64,000 nt of DNA from Entomomonas sp. E2T0 (GTDB lineage: Bacteria; Pseudomonadota; Gammaproteobacteria; Pseudomonadales; Pseudomonadaceae): contig NZ_CP094972.1 in the NCBI RefSeq assembly GCF_025985425.1, positions 1,736,001 to 1,800,000 of the forward strand. The letters run 5' to 3'. The translations under genes and the position numbers were made by a program. The notes under the pieces were generated by a model that made no database searches, was not told the origin of the DNA, and was given only the letters and a program-made list of their open reading frames with translations. Of this stretch, positions 1 to 7,613 are shown in pieces; the stretch's first letter is position 1, and the number at the start of each line of letters is the position of its first letter.

Positions 1-2
1 CT

Positions 3-275
3 AACTATGATAGTTATCAGTTTAGATTATATGATCTATCTCTTTATTTATTGCTAGTAAATACTAAATTGGCTATTAAACAGAAAGGACTTGATAAGCA
101 GCAAGTAGGCGATTGGTTGGTCACTAATAAAATTGTTAATCCTTATAATCAACACCCTTTGCAATGGAATGAGCAGCAACAAATGTTAAGTAGTGATTGG
201 CTAGATGATACTAAATATAAGTATAGTAATAACGAACGAGATGGGATAAAACCAGTTATTTATATAGCGTTTTAA
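3..275 (+). CDS. C-terminal part of an unrecognised protein (5' end outside window)
   Basis: An open frame runs in from the left edge and ends at TAA 273-275, giving about 90 residues. The first internal ATG/TTG is not a convincing start because the frame is open back to base 3, so I treat this as the 3' end of a longer gene. The visible part is polar, rich in Asn, Gln and Lys, with no recognisable motif or membrane segment. It converges on the rhodanese gene, with a perfect hairpin between them. Function unknown. Confidence 0.55.
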   Translation, partial: NYDSYQFRLYDLSLYLLLVNTKLAIKQKGLDKQQVGDWLVTNKIVNPYNQHPLQWNEQQQMLSSDWLDDTKYKYSNNERDGIKPVIYIAF

Positions 276-281
276 TAAAGT

Positions 282-314
282 TATAAAGGAGTAATTATTA
301 ATTACTCCTTTATA
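282..314. terminator. Perfect hairpin between convergent genes
   Basis: A 14-bp perfect inverted repeat (282-295 with 301-314) has a 5-nt loop. It sits between two convergent stop codons, so it probably ends transcription from both sides. No strong U-run follows on the plus strand, so intrinsic termination is likely but not certain. Confidence 0.6.
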
Positions 315-318
315 GGGT

Positions 319-849
319 TCACTTATTCCAAGGCATTTGACCTAGAATTTTCATTAATGGACAGCAACCAACGAAACCTGCCGCAATAAGAACAATACCG
401 ATAACGGGGATTAAATAGAGAAGGAAGCCAAAGAGACCTGTTAAGAAAGGAATGAGGAAGATTACTAGTAAAACAATACCCAAAGTAATTTGCATTTGTC
501 TAACTAGTGACATTTTGGGGCCGTTTGTATTAGTGCCTAATAGGGTAGGTAATCCTGCTTCTTTCCATGCTACAAGGCCACCTTCCATATTATATACTTT
601 GTCACCTAAATCTTTTGCTAAGTTACTAGCTTGTTGAGATTTTATTCCTCTCATACATTGAAAGATAACTTTCTTAGGCTGCTCTGCTAATACTTGTAGT
701 TGTTGTTGGTTAAGTTGTTCTACAGGTACTGAAGCTGCATAAATAATATGTTCAGCTTGATACATATCGTTATCACGTACATCAACTAGAATAGCATCAC
801 CTGCTTTTAACATTTCTTCTGCTTGTTTCGGGGAAATATTAGTAGTCAT
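319..849 (-). CDS. Rhodanese-domain protein with C-terminal membrane hairpin (DUF2892-like)
   Basis: The protein has 176 residues. Residues about 5-95 form a single rhodanese domain with the active-site loop FQCMRGIKS, whose Cys would carry the persulfide. Residues about 110-170 hold two hydrophobic segments and a GCCPLMKILG motif typical of the DUF2892/YgaP-type membrane tail. It is probably an inner-membrane sulfurtransferase handling sulfane sulfur. The frame stays open 12 codons further upstream, but an AGGAGT ribosome site lies just before the ATG at 849, so I start there. It follows the ArsR-type gene with only 4 bases between them, which makes a two-gene operon likely. Confidence 0.85.
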   Translation of the reverse strand: MTTNISPKQAEEMLKAGDAILVDVRDNDMYQAEHIIYAASVPVEQLNQQQLQVLAEQPKKVIFQCMRGIKSQQASNLAKDLGDKVYNMEGGLVAWKEAGLPTLLGTNTNGPKMSLVRQMQITLGIVLLVIFLIPFLTGLFGFLLYLIPVIGIVLIAAGFVGCCPLMKILGQMPWNK

Positions 850-853
850 ATTG

Positions 854-1144
854 TTACTCCTTACAAAATGTTTGGTAAAGTACATCCATAATTTTAGTTA
901 CTGCTTCGTTACAAATAGAGTAGTACAACACCCTATGGTCGCGCCGAAAAGTAACCATTTTTTCTTGCTTTAATTTTGCTAAGTGCTGGGAAATAGAAGT
1001 TTGAGGTATACCCGTAGCTTCTACTAAGGTTGTTACATTCTTTTCGCCTTCTGCTAATAAACAAAGAATTAATAATCGATGAGGGTTAGCAATTCCTTTT
1101 AAAAAATTTGCAGCAGTATTAGCATTTTCTTGTATCGTATTCAT
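854..1144 (-). CDS. ArsR-family repressor, BigR/SqrR-like persulfide sensor
   Basis: This is a 96-residue winged-helix regulator with the ArsR recognition region (ATGIPQTSISQHLAKLKQ, residues about 43-60). It has Cys at 28, 78 and 94. C28 and C94 are 66 residues apart, the same spacing as the two redox cysteines I recall for BigR (C42/C108) and SqrR (C41/C107). There is no arsenic-type CVC motif. Together with the downstream rhodanese gene, this points to a repressor released by sulfide or persulfide rather than by metals. The ligand is inference. Confidence 0.82.
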   Translation of the reverse strand: MNTIQENANTAANFLKGIANPHRLLILCLLAEGEKNVTTLVEATGIPQTSISQHLAKLKQEKMVTFRRDHRVLYYSICNEAVTKIMDVLYQTFCKE

Positions 1145-1164
1145 ATTACATCTTTTTCACTTGA

Positions 1165-1206
1165 TGTTTTTATAATATCATAAAAATATAATATGAAAAT
1201 ATTTTT
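1165..1206. promoter_or_regulatory. AT-rich promoter/operator region of the ArsR-rhodanese operon
   Basis: The stretch just upstream of the ArsR gene is almost pure A/T. It contains an imperfect dyad (AATAT...ATATT around 1174-1203) and repeated ATAT(C/G)A blocks. The position fits promoter and autoregulatory operator. I cannot place exact -10/-35 boxes. Confidence 0.35.
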
Positions 1207-1209
1207 TAT

Positions 1210-1578
1210 TTACTCATCATAATATTGACGAATTTTAGTGAATAGTTGGCCAGCTAACCAACCACCTAAACTGGCTATTGGAAAAACCAGTAAAATAAGT
1301 ATTTTTAATTTCCAATAAGCAAAAGGAATAAGCAGTACTAAAGAAGCCCAAGGTAGAAAGATTTGACAGACTCTATCCGATTGAACCAAAGGATTAGCTA
1401 TTGCTAATGTAATAAAGCCACTCATAATAGGAATAATTAAACAGGTTATGACATTAAGCCAGCTAAAATAAAGTAATGCAGTAAATATAATAAGTGCACT
1501 TGCTGTACCCACTAGTATTGGAGGCCAAAAATAGATTCTTTTCTTAATCGTATTGGGTTGAGGGTACTGATCAGGCAT
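1210..1578 (-). CDS. Small integral membrane protein, unknown function
   Basis: The protein has 122 residues. After a polar N-terminus (about 15 residues) the sequence is dominated by four hydrophobic stretches, at about 16-36, 42-62, 72-88 and 92-110, so it is probably a four-helix inner-membrane protein. It ends IRQYYDE. I recognise no family. It lies 4 bases downstream of the secreted MORN-type protein on the same strand, so the two are probably co-transcribed. Confidence 0.6.
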   Translation of the reverse strand: MPDQYPQPNTIKKRIYFWPPILVGTASALIIFTALLYFSWLNVITCLIIPIMSGFITLAIANPLVQSDRVCQIFLPWASLVLLIPFAYWKLKILILLVFPIASLGGWLAGQLFTKIRQYYDE

Positions 1579-1582
1579 TTAA

Positions 1583-2158
1583 TTAGATTCCTTTTAAACT
1601 AATGCTGTCTTTCTGCCACTGTATAATGCCTGCTTTATAATATACTTGTTTTTCTACATTACCATCCATATCCCAATATTGCCAAAGCCCTTCGGGTTTA
1701 CCTAATTTATAGTTGCCTTCAATTTCTTTATTGCCATTAATAGAATAATAACTCTTAAACGGGCCTTCGGCATTGCCATTACTGACAATAATATCTAAGG
1801 CTTTATGACCATTGATAGACCATAAAATAAGAGGCCCATCAAAAATGAGGTTTTGTAGATTATAGTAATCCAGTGGTTGAAAATAATTGAGGTATTTAGT
1901 TTCTTTGATAAGAAAAATATCAGATTGTTTGTCATCAGTTTGTTTGTAGAAATTTTGAACCTTATATCCGTCTGCTGTAACTTCTACAATTTTTCGGTAT
2001 AGAAAATCATTGTTAGCAACAATGTCTCCCACTTTTATTGAGTGACTTTGAGTAGCAGAGGTAGACTCTGTGTTAGTAGTAGTTGCTAAGAGAGGTAAGC
2101 TGGTAGTAACAAGTACTAAACAGTAGTAAATAAATTTGTACATTGTTGATCTATTCAT
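1583..2158 (-). CDS. Secreted MORN-type repeat protein (short paralogue)
   Basis: The protein has 191 residues, with an N-terminal signal-like hydrophobic segment (residues about 8-25, ending LPLLATTT). The middle region carries GYKVQNFYKQTDDKQSDIF, which resembles the equivalent part of the larger protein at 6638-7564. The C-terminal half has three MORN/YwqK-like repeats (GPLILWSINGHK, GPFKSYYSINGNK, GLWQYWDMDGN). Such repeats occur in proteins often labelled 'toxin-antitoxin system YwqK family', but their role is poorly known. A periplasmic or surface location is inferred from the leader. Confidence 0.65.
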   Translation of the reverse strand: MNRSTMYKFIYYCLVLVTTSLPLLATTTNTESTSATQSHSIKVGDIVANNDFLYRKIVEVTADGYKVQNFYKQTDDKQSDIFLIKETKYLNYFQPLDYYNLQNLIFDGPLILWSINGHKALDIIVSNGNAEGPFKSYYSINGNKEIEGNYKLGKPEGLWQYWDMDGNVEKQVYYKAGIIQWQKDSISLKGI

Positions 2159-2297
2159 TAACTAACTTTTTTACATATGATTAATTTAGTATAAGTGATG
2201 CAAAATATAAATCCTAGCTAAACTAATTTTTTTATCGAACTCTTTGGTAGTAAAGCACTCTATACTAGGATAAAAGTCGTTTAATTATGGACAAATG

Positions 2298-2329
2298 AAT
2301 AAAGCTGTTGCATTATTACACGCTTTATT
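2298..2329. repeat. Inverted repeat upstream of acetolactate synthase
   Basis: AATAAAGC (2298-2305) and GCTTTATT (2322-2329) form perfect 8-bp arms separated by 16 bases, ending about 55 bases before the start codon. It could be an operator or leader hairpin for the gene at 2384. No regulator is recognisable from the motif. Confidence 0.35.
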
Positions 2330-2383
2330 GACTAATTTATTTTATATCATTCTGCGGTGCGAATTTTACGAAGGTAGTAACTG

Positions 2384-4030
2384 ATGACTAAAGCCTCTGA
2401 TCTTGTTGTGCAATGCCTTGAAAGTGAAGGTGTTAAGTATATTTTTGGTATTCCTGGTGAGGAAAATCTAGATTTATTAGATTCATTATCTCGTTCAGAA
2501 CAAATTAAACTTATTTTAACACGTCATGAACAATCAGCAGGTTTTATGGCCGCAACCTATGGCCGTTTAACAGGTAAAGTAGGTGTGTGTCTTTCAACGT
2601 TAGGCCCAGGTGCAACCAATTTAGTTACTGCGGGCGCTTATGCTTACTTAGGTGGTATGCCATTATTAATGATCACTGGTCAGAAGCCAATTAGACGCTC
2701 AAAACAAGGCCGTTTCCAGATTTTGGATGTGGTGGGGATGATGTCTCCATTAACTAAGTTTACCCATCAATTGGCTTCTGCGGATAATATTCCATCTCGG
2801 ATACGCGAGGCAGTACGTTTAGCAGAGGAAGAAAAGCCAGGCGCGGTTCACTTAGAGTTACCAGAAGATGTGGCAGCAGATGAAACTGATAATACGCCCA
2901 TTCCAGCCAGTTTAACACGTCGTCCATTAGCAGAAGAAAAAGCCATTCGTGCGGCTGTTTCTAAAATGGAAACAGCCAAAAGCCCAGTATTAGTAATCGG
3001 TGCTGGTGCTAATCGTAAAATGACAGCGCGTGTTTTATATCAATTAATTGAGAAAACAGGTATTCCTTTTGTAACAACGCAAATGGGGAAAGGTGTGGTT
3101 GATGAGAGTCATCCTCGTTTCCTTGGTAATGCAGCGTTGTCTTCAGGTGACTTTGTACATAGAGCATTAGAGTCAGCGGATCTTATTATTAATGTTGGAC
3201 ATGATGTTATTGAAAAACCACCTTTCTTTATGGTACGTGGTGGTACAGAAGTTATTCATATTAACTTCCGTTCAGCAGAAGTGGATCCTGTTTATTTCCC
3301 ACAAATTGAAGTGGTAGGTGATATTGCTAATGCTATTTGGCAAATTAAACAAGAGATTATTGTGCAACCTACATGGGATTTTTCTCGTTTATTGGCTATT
3401 CGTGAGGCTAATGAAGCTCACTTAAAAGTAGGTGCTGATGATGACCGTTTTCCTATGTATCCACAGCGCTTAGTAGCAGATTTACGAAAAATTATGCCAG
3501 CCGATGGTATTGTGACTTTAGATAATGGCGTTTATAAACTTTGGTTTGCCCGCAACTATAAAGCCCATATGCCAAATACAGTATTATTAGATAATGCTTT
3601 AGCTACTATGGGGGCAGGATTACCTTCTGCTATGGCGGCACGTCTTGTTCATCCAGATAAACCTATTGTTGCCGTTTGTGGTGATGGTGGTTTTATGATG
3701 AATAGTCAAGAATTAGAAACAGCTGTACGCTTAGGCTTACATATTGTGGTGATTATTTTACGTGATGATGCTTATGGTATGATCCGTTGGAAACAATCTA
3801 ATATGGCGTTTGATGATTTTGGTTTAACTTATGGTAATCCAGATTTCGTGAAATATGCAGAAAGCTATGGTGCTGAGGGACATAGAGTTAATAGTGCAGC
3901 AGAGTTTGCACCGTTAGTGCAGAAATGTTTGAATGAGCCTGGTGTGCATTTAATTGATTGTCCTGTGGATTATTCAGAGAATGATCATATTTTAAATCAT
4001 GAGATTAAAGAATTAAGCGCTAAGATTTAA
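2384..4030 (+). CDS. Acetolactate synthase large subunit, AlsS-like (ThDP-dependent)
   Basis: The enzyme has 548 residues and condenses two pyruvates to 2-acetolactate. The N-terminal ThDP-binding domain shows the catalytic Glu in LTRHEQSAGFMA (residue about 49), then LSTLGPGATN. The C-terminal domain has the ThDP/Mg motif GDGGFMMNSQELE (about 437-449), ending in DDAYGMIRWKQ. The length and lack of a neighbouring small regulatory subunit fit the single-subunit catabolic AlsS type better than biosynthetic IlvB/IlvI, although no alsD is nearby. The gene stands alone, with a terminator after it. The exact subtype is uncertain. Confidence 0.85.
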   Translation: MTKASDLVVQCLESEGVKYIFGIPGEENLDLLDSLSRSEQIKLILTRHEQSAGFMAATYGRLTGKVGVCLSTLGPGATNLVTAGAYAYLGGMPLLMITGQKPIRRSKQGRFQILDVVGMMSPLTKFTHQLASADNIPSRIREAVRLAEEEKPGAVHLELPEDVAADETDNTPIPASLTRRPLAEEKAIRAAVSKMETAKSPVLVIGAGANRKMTARVLYQLIEKTGIPFVTTQMGKGVVDESHPRFLGNAALSSGDFVHRALESADLIINVGHDVIEKPPFFMVRGGTEVIHINFRSAEVDPVYFPQIEVVGDIANAIWQIKQEIIVQPTWDFSRLLAIREANEAHLKVGADDDRFPMYPQRLVADLRKIMPADGIVTLDNGVYKLWFARNYKAHMPNTVLLDNALATMGAGLPSAMAARLVHPDKPIVAVCGDGGFMMNSQELETAVRLGLHIVVIILRDDAYGMIRWKQSNMAFDDFGLTYGNPDFVKYAESYGAEGHRVNSAAEFAPLVQKCLNEPGVHLIDCPVDYSENDHILNHEIKELSAKI

Positions 4031-4047
4031 TGGTTTAATTGAATATA

Positions 4048-4073
4048 AAACCGCCTTTATAGGGCGGTTTTTT
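4048..4073 (+). terminator. Rho-independent terminator of acetolactate synthase gene
   Basis: AAACCGCC / GGCGGTTT (4048-4055 with 4063-4070) is a GC-rich stem with a 7-nt loop, followed by a run of T, 18 bases after the stop codon. Confidence 0.9.
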
Positions 4074-4171
4074 GTTAATTGTATGCATAGTCTTATATAA
4101 TAGGACTTTTAATTAGCTAACATTGAGTTAGTAAAATAATTGGCTAACAAATTTATAGCGTGGAATAAAAC

Positions 4172-5047
4172 ATGGGAAAAAGAAAAGGTATTATTTTAGC
4201 GGGTGGTTCTGGGACAAGATTACATCCAATTACTTTGGGTGTTTCTAAGCAACTACTACCTATTTATGATAAACCAATGATTTATTATCCAATGTCTACT
4301 TTAATGCTGGCTGATATTCAGGATATTTTAATTATTTCTACACCTACAGATTTACCAGGTTTTCAAAGAATTTTTGGTGATGGCAGTGAGTGGGGATTAA
4401 ATATTCAGTATGCTGCACAACCTTCTCCAGATGGTTTAGCACAAGCTTTTATTATTGGTGAGTCGTTTTTAGGTAATGATCCTAGTTGTTTGATTCTAGG
4501 TGATAATATCTTTCATGGTGCTAATTTTTCTATTAGTTTAAAACAAGCTAATCAAAAGCAAACAGGAGCAACTGTTTTTGGTTATCATGTATCTGATCCA
4601 GAGCGTTTTGGTGTGGTAGAGTTTGACAAGGATGGTAAGGTATTAAGTATTGAAGAGAAGCCTAAAAAGCCAAAGTCTCATTATGCAGTAACAGGGCTTT
4701 ATTTTTATGATAATCAAGTAATAGATATTGCAAAAAATATTAAGCCATCACCAAGAGGCGAGCTAGAGATTACTGATGTTAATTGTGTATATCTTAAGCA
4801 GCAGTCATTAGATGTACAGTTGTTAGGACGTGGTTTTGCTTGGTTAGATAGTGGTACACATGATTCGTTATTAGAAGCTAGTCAATATGTATATACTCTA
4901 GAAAAACGCCAAGACGCTAAAATTGCTTGTTTAGAAGAAATAGCTTTCCAAAAAGGTTGGATAACGGCTGAACAGTTGCAGAAAAAAGCTGAGCAGTTAT
5001 CTAAAACAAGTTATGGTGAGTATTTAAAGAAAATATTAATGGATTAA
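4172..5047 (+). CDS. rfbA: Glucose-1-phosphate thymidylyltransferase (RmlA)
   Basis: The enzyme has 291 residues and makes dTDP-glucose from glucose-1-phosphate and dTTP, the first step to dTDP-L-rhamnose and related sugars. The nucleotidyltransferase signature [14 protein letters not shown] (about 5-18) is followed by [22 protein letters not shown] and [20 protein letters not shown]. Length matches the family (about 290). The usual partners rmlB, rmlC and rmlD are absent here, so the gene is detached from a sugar cluster. A glycosyltransferase gene converges on it, which hints at surface polysaccharide synthesis. Confidence 0.95.
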   Translation: MGKRKGIILAGGSGTRLHPITLGVSKQLLPIYDKPMIYYPMSTLMLADIQDILIISTPTDLPGFQRIFGDGSEWGLNIQYAAQPSPDGLAQAFIIGESFLGNDPSCLILGDNIFHGANFSISLKQANQKQTGATVFGYHVSDPERFGVVEFDKDGKVLSIEEKPKKPKSHYAVTGLYFYDNQVIDIAKNIKPSPRGELEITDVNCVYLKQQSLDVQLLGRGFAWLDSGTHDSLLEASQYVYTLEKRQDAKIACLEEIAFQKGWITAEQLQKKAEQLSKTSYGEYLKKILMD

Positions 5048-5060
5048 GTCATTAATAAAG

Positions 5061-5090
5061 AAAAAGGGAATATAAATTATTCCCTTTTTT
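5061..5090. terminator. Bidirectional terminator between rfbA and glycosyltransferase
   Basis: A-rich arm 5061-5072 pairs with 5078-5089 through the core GGGAATA/TATTCCC, with a 5-nt loop. A-run and T-run flank the core, so it works in either direction between the convergent genes. Confidence 0.85.
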
Positions 5091-5102
5091 CTTTGCTACT
5101 TG

Positions 5103-5978
5103 TTAACTGAACCATAATCGTAGTAGTCCACGGAATGTCTTTTTATTCCAATATTTCCAAGGTATTTGTTTAAGCACTCGTTTAGCTAGTACTTTATCTC
5201 TGGAAGCACTTTTTAAGAACATTGAATTACACATTTTCATTAGTACATCTTGATAATGGGGACTGTCTTTAAAACGTGCATAGGTTTTACAACTATAATC
5301 AAACATAAAGGGTAAGTTTTTATAGGTGTTGGTTGGATGCTTGCGGTACAGAGAAAGTACCTGAGGAAGCACATCCATAAAATAACCTGCTTTAGTAATA
5401 GCAAGCATAATATAGAGATCTTCTAATCTAATTTCTGGATCAAAGCCACCTATTTTAACGAGTGCTTCTTTGCGAAGCATCAATGTTGCAGCCATAGCGC
5501 CAGGTTTTCTATCAAGAAAAATATCATCAAAATCTAAGCGGCGAAAAGGTATGTGGCGATGTTTTTGTTCTTTTTCTGGAAAAAGATTTCCTTCACTGTC
5601 AATAATATCCATATTGGAAGCACAGATACCTACTTCTGGTTTATCTTGAATATAGTTAACTTGGGTAGTGATACGTTCAGGCAACATAATATCATCTGAA
5701 CCAAAGGGGACTATTAACTCACCTTTGGCTCTAGCAATTGCTTCATTTAAGGTTTTTGATAACCCTTTGTTTTCTTGAATTAATAAATCAAAACCATGTT
5801 GTTTTTGAAGCTTTGTTAATAGTTCAACACTATTATCTGATGAGCCATCATCAATAACCAGTAGTTCTATGTTAGGGTAGGTTTGATTAATAACACTATT
5901 AATCGTTTCTTCGATATAGTGTGCATGATTATAGGAGGAGATAATAACGGTAACAATAGGTGTGTTTTGAGTGTCCAT
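5103..5978 (-). CDS. Family 2 glycosyltransferase
   Basis: The GT-A fold starts at VTVIISSYNHAHYIEETINSVINQ, with the nucleotide-binding Asp pair in LLVIDDGSSDNS. A GSDD motif at the DXD position and LSKTLNEAIARAKGE are typical of GT2. It probably transfers a sugar to a cell-surface glycan on the cytoplasmic side of the membrane; donor and acceptor cannot be read from sequence. The frame could begin at TTG 5996, but the ATG at 5978 (MDTQNTP) is preferred. No good ribosome site precedes either. The protein is about 291 residues. Confidence 0.85.
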   Translation of the reverse strand: MDTQNTPIVTVIISSYNHAHYIEETINSVINQTYPNIELLVIDDGSSDNSVELLTKLQKQHGFDLLIQENKGLSKTLNEAIARAKGELIVPFGSDDIMLPERITTQVNYIQDKPEVGICASNMDIIDSEGNLFPEKEQKHRHIPFRRLDFDDIFLDRKPGAMAATLMLRKEALVKIGGFDPEIRLEDLYIMLAITKAGYFMDVLPQVLSLYRKHPTNTYKNLPFMFDYSCKTYARFKDSPHYQDVLMKMCNSMFLKSASRDKVLAKRVLKQIPWKYWNKKTFRGLLRLWFS

Positions 5979-6056
5979 TAATAAACCAGTTAACAAATAA
6001 AAAATTAAATTAATTATAACTTATATAGTAGTAGCGAGGTACGTTCGTAAATATAT

Positions 6057-6515
6057 TTACTTTGTTTGATTCTGTAGCCGAGTAAGAATACGATCTAAAC
6101 TATTAGCAAATTGTTGTTTATCTTTGTCACCATAACTTGCCTGCTGTGAGTTAATCTGGCCTTGATCCCTAAGTTCTGTAAATAAGTTGCGCATCGCTAG
6201 TTTGTTGGACATATTATTAGGAGTAAATTCACGGCCTTTAGGATCAAGTACAGCGACTTGTTTTTTTATTAATCTGTCTGCTAATGGAATATCGCTACAT
6301 ATCACAAGATCATTGGGTTGGGAGTGCTCTACTAAATAGTCATCAGCAGCATCCATACCTGTTGGTACAATAATAAGGCTTACCCAATTAAAAATGGGTT
6401 TAGTTTGCCCTTGCCCAGCCACTAAAGTGACGTGTAGGTTGCGTTTATGGGCAAATTTATAAACTAATTCTTTAGCAATTTTGGGGCAGGCATCAGCGTC
6501 AATCCAAATCTGCAT
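6057..6515 (-). CDS. YaiI/YqxD family protein (UPF0178)
   Basis: The protein has 152 residues and begins MQIWIDADACPK, the hallmark start of the UPF0178 family. This is a PIN-like fold with acidic residues at the active-site position (D6, D8) and a second acidic cluster in VICSDIPLADRLI. The GTGMDAADDYLV-type segment (here PTGMDAADDYLV) is also family-typical. The fold suggests nuclease activity, but the physiological role is not established. It is a single gene, with no recognisable operon partner. Confidence 0.9.
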   Translation of the reverse strand: MQIWIDADACPKIAKELVYKFAHKRNLHVTLVAGQGQTKPIFNWVSLIIVPTGMDAADDYLVEHSQPNDLVICSDIPLADRLIKKQVAVLDPKGREFTPNNMSNKLAMRNLFTELRDQGQINSQQASYGDKDKQQFANSLDRILTRLQNQTK

Positions 6516-6637
6516 GTAATAATTACTCTTGATTAATAAATAAAATTGATTATAGCATTACGGCTATAGGTTATACTTGTATTTAATAGTGTTTAATTAG
6601 TAAATTTAAGACGCTCTACAGCCAATAGATATTTTGC

Positions 6638-7564
6638 ATGAATAAGATAATAACATTGTTTATAGCAGTCTTTTTTTTAGTTTCTGTTGTTAAAGCAGAA
6701 CAAAAAGAAGGAGCAAATTCAACTCTTCCATGGGAAGAGGGGCAAATTGTGGCTGAGACAGATAGTAGTCATGATACAGCATTGTTTAATTACAGAGTTT
6801 ATCGTCTTTTTTTAAAGAAAGCTCCTGAAGGATTTCTTGTACAGGAGATATATAAGGATACTAATAATAAAGCGACAGATCCATTTGTGTTAGAAAGAAT
6901 AGAAGATGTCACTCGTATCCCTTATGTTTACTACACTATGCCTGAGTCAGAGTTAAGTATTACAGGCGCTTATATTATGTGGTATGAGAATGGCATTAAA
7001 ATGCAGGATGGAAATTATATTGATGGTAAAAAAGATGGTATGTGGACACGTTGGTTTAGTAATGGACAAAAACATGCTGAAGGAATGTATAAGTTAGGAA
7101 AACTAGAAGGTTTATGGCGTATGTGGAATATAGATGGTTCCAATATGAATGAAACCTTCTATAAAAATGGACGCTTAGAGGCTGTTTTATCTGATATAAA
7201 AGAAGACCAAAAAAGTAAATTAGGTAGCTTAAATGATAATAAAATGGATCGAAATATTTGGTTAGTTTGGGATGAAAATGGTCGTTTAAAGTCACAAGTT
7301 ATGTTAGTTAATGGCAAAAAAGAGGGTGTTTGGGTTTCTTGGGATGATAGAGGTAAAAGGGAAATGTTAGGCTATTATAAAAATGATAAGAGAGAGGGAG
7401 TCTGGAAAACCTTTTGGTTAGATGATGCAGAAACTAAGCGTTCAGAAGGAAAATACAAAAATGGCAAAAAAGAGGGTGTATGGATCTTCTGGGATAAATA
7501 CGGAAATAAAATAAAAGAAGAACATTATAAACAAGGTAAGTTAGCAAATAGAGTTAATTTATAG
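6638..7564 (+). CDS. Secreted MORN-type repeat protein (long paralogue)
   Basis: The protein has 308 residues with a signal peptide (MNKIITLFIAVFFLVSVVKA, residues 1-20). Residues about 45-105 contain GFLVQEIYKDTNNKATDPFVL, similar to GYKVQNFYKQTDDKQSDIF of the protein at 1583-2158. About seven MORN/YwqK-like repeats follow (IMWYENG, GMWTRWFSNG, GLWRMWNIDG, IWLVWDENG, GVWVSWDDRG, GVWKTFWLDDAE, GVWIFWDKYG). It is probably periplasmic or surface-exposed. No catalytic motif is seen. The two paralogues differ mainly in repeat number. Confidence 0.7.
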   Translation: MNKIITLFIAVFFLVSVVKAEQKEGANSTLPWEEGQIVAETDSSHDTALFNYRVYRLFLKKAPEGFLVQEIYKDTNNKATDPFVLERIEDVTRIPYVYYTMPESELSITGAYIMWYENGIKMQDGNYIDGKKDGMWTRWFSNGQKHAEGMYKLGKLEGLWRMWNIDGSNMNETFYKNGRLEAVLSDIKEDQKSKLGSLNDNKMDRNIWLVWDENGRLKSQVMLVNGKKEGVWVSWDDRGKREMLGYYKNDKREGVWKTFWLDDAETKRSEGKYKNGKKEGVWIFWDKYGNKIKEEHYKQGKLANRVNL

Positions 7565-7570
7565 TGATGT

Positions 7571-7607
7571 AAAAAAGGCTTATTTGATCAACAAATAAGC
7601 CTTTTTT
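7571..7607. terminator. Strong bidirectional terminator
   Basis: A 16-bp perfect stem (7571-7586 with 7592-7607) with a 5-nt loop carries an A-run on one side and a T-run on the other. It lies between the convergent MORN-repeat gene and PBP1A. Confidence 0.95.
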
Positions 7608-7613
7608 ATAGCA

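Noticed and set aside
319-885. Longer rhodanese protein starting at 885
   Set aside because: It would overlap the ArsR gene's end and lacks a ribosome site; AGGAGT precedes the ATG at 849.
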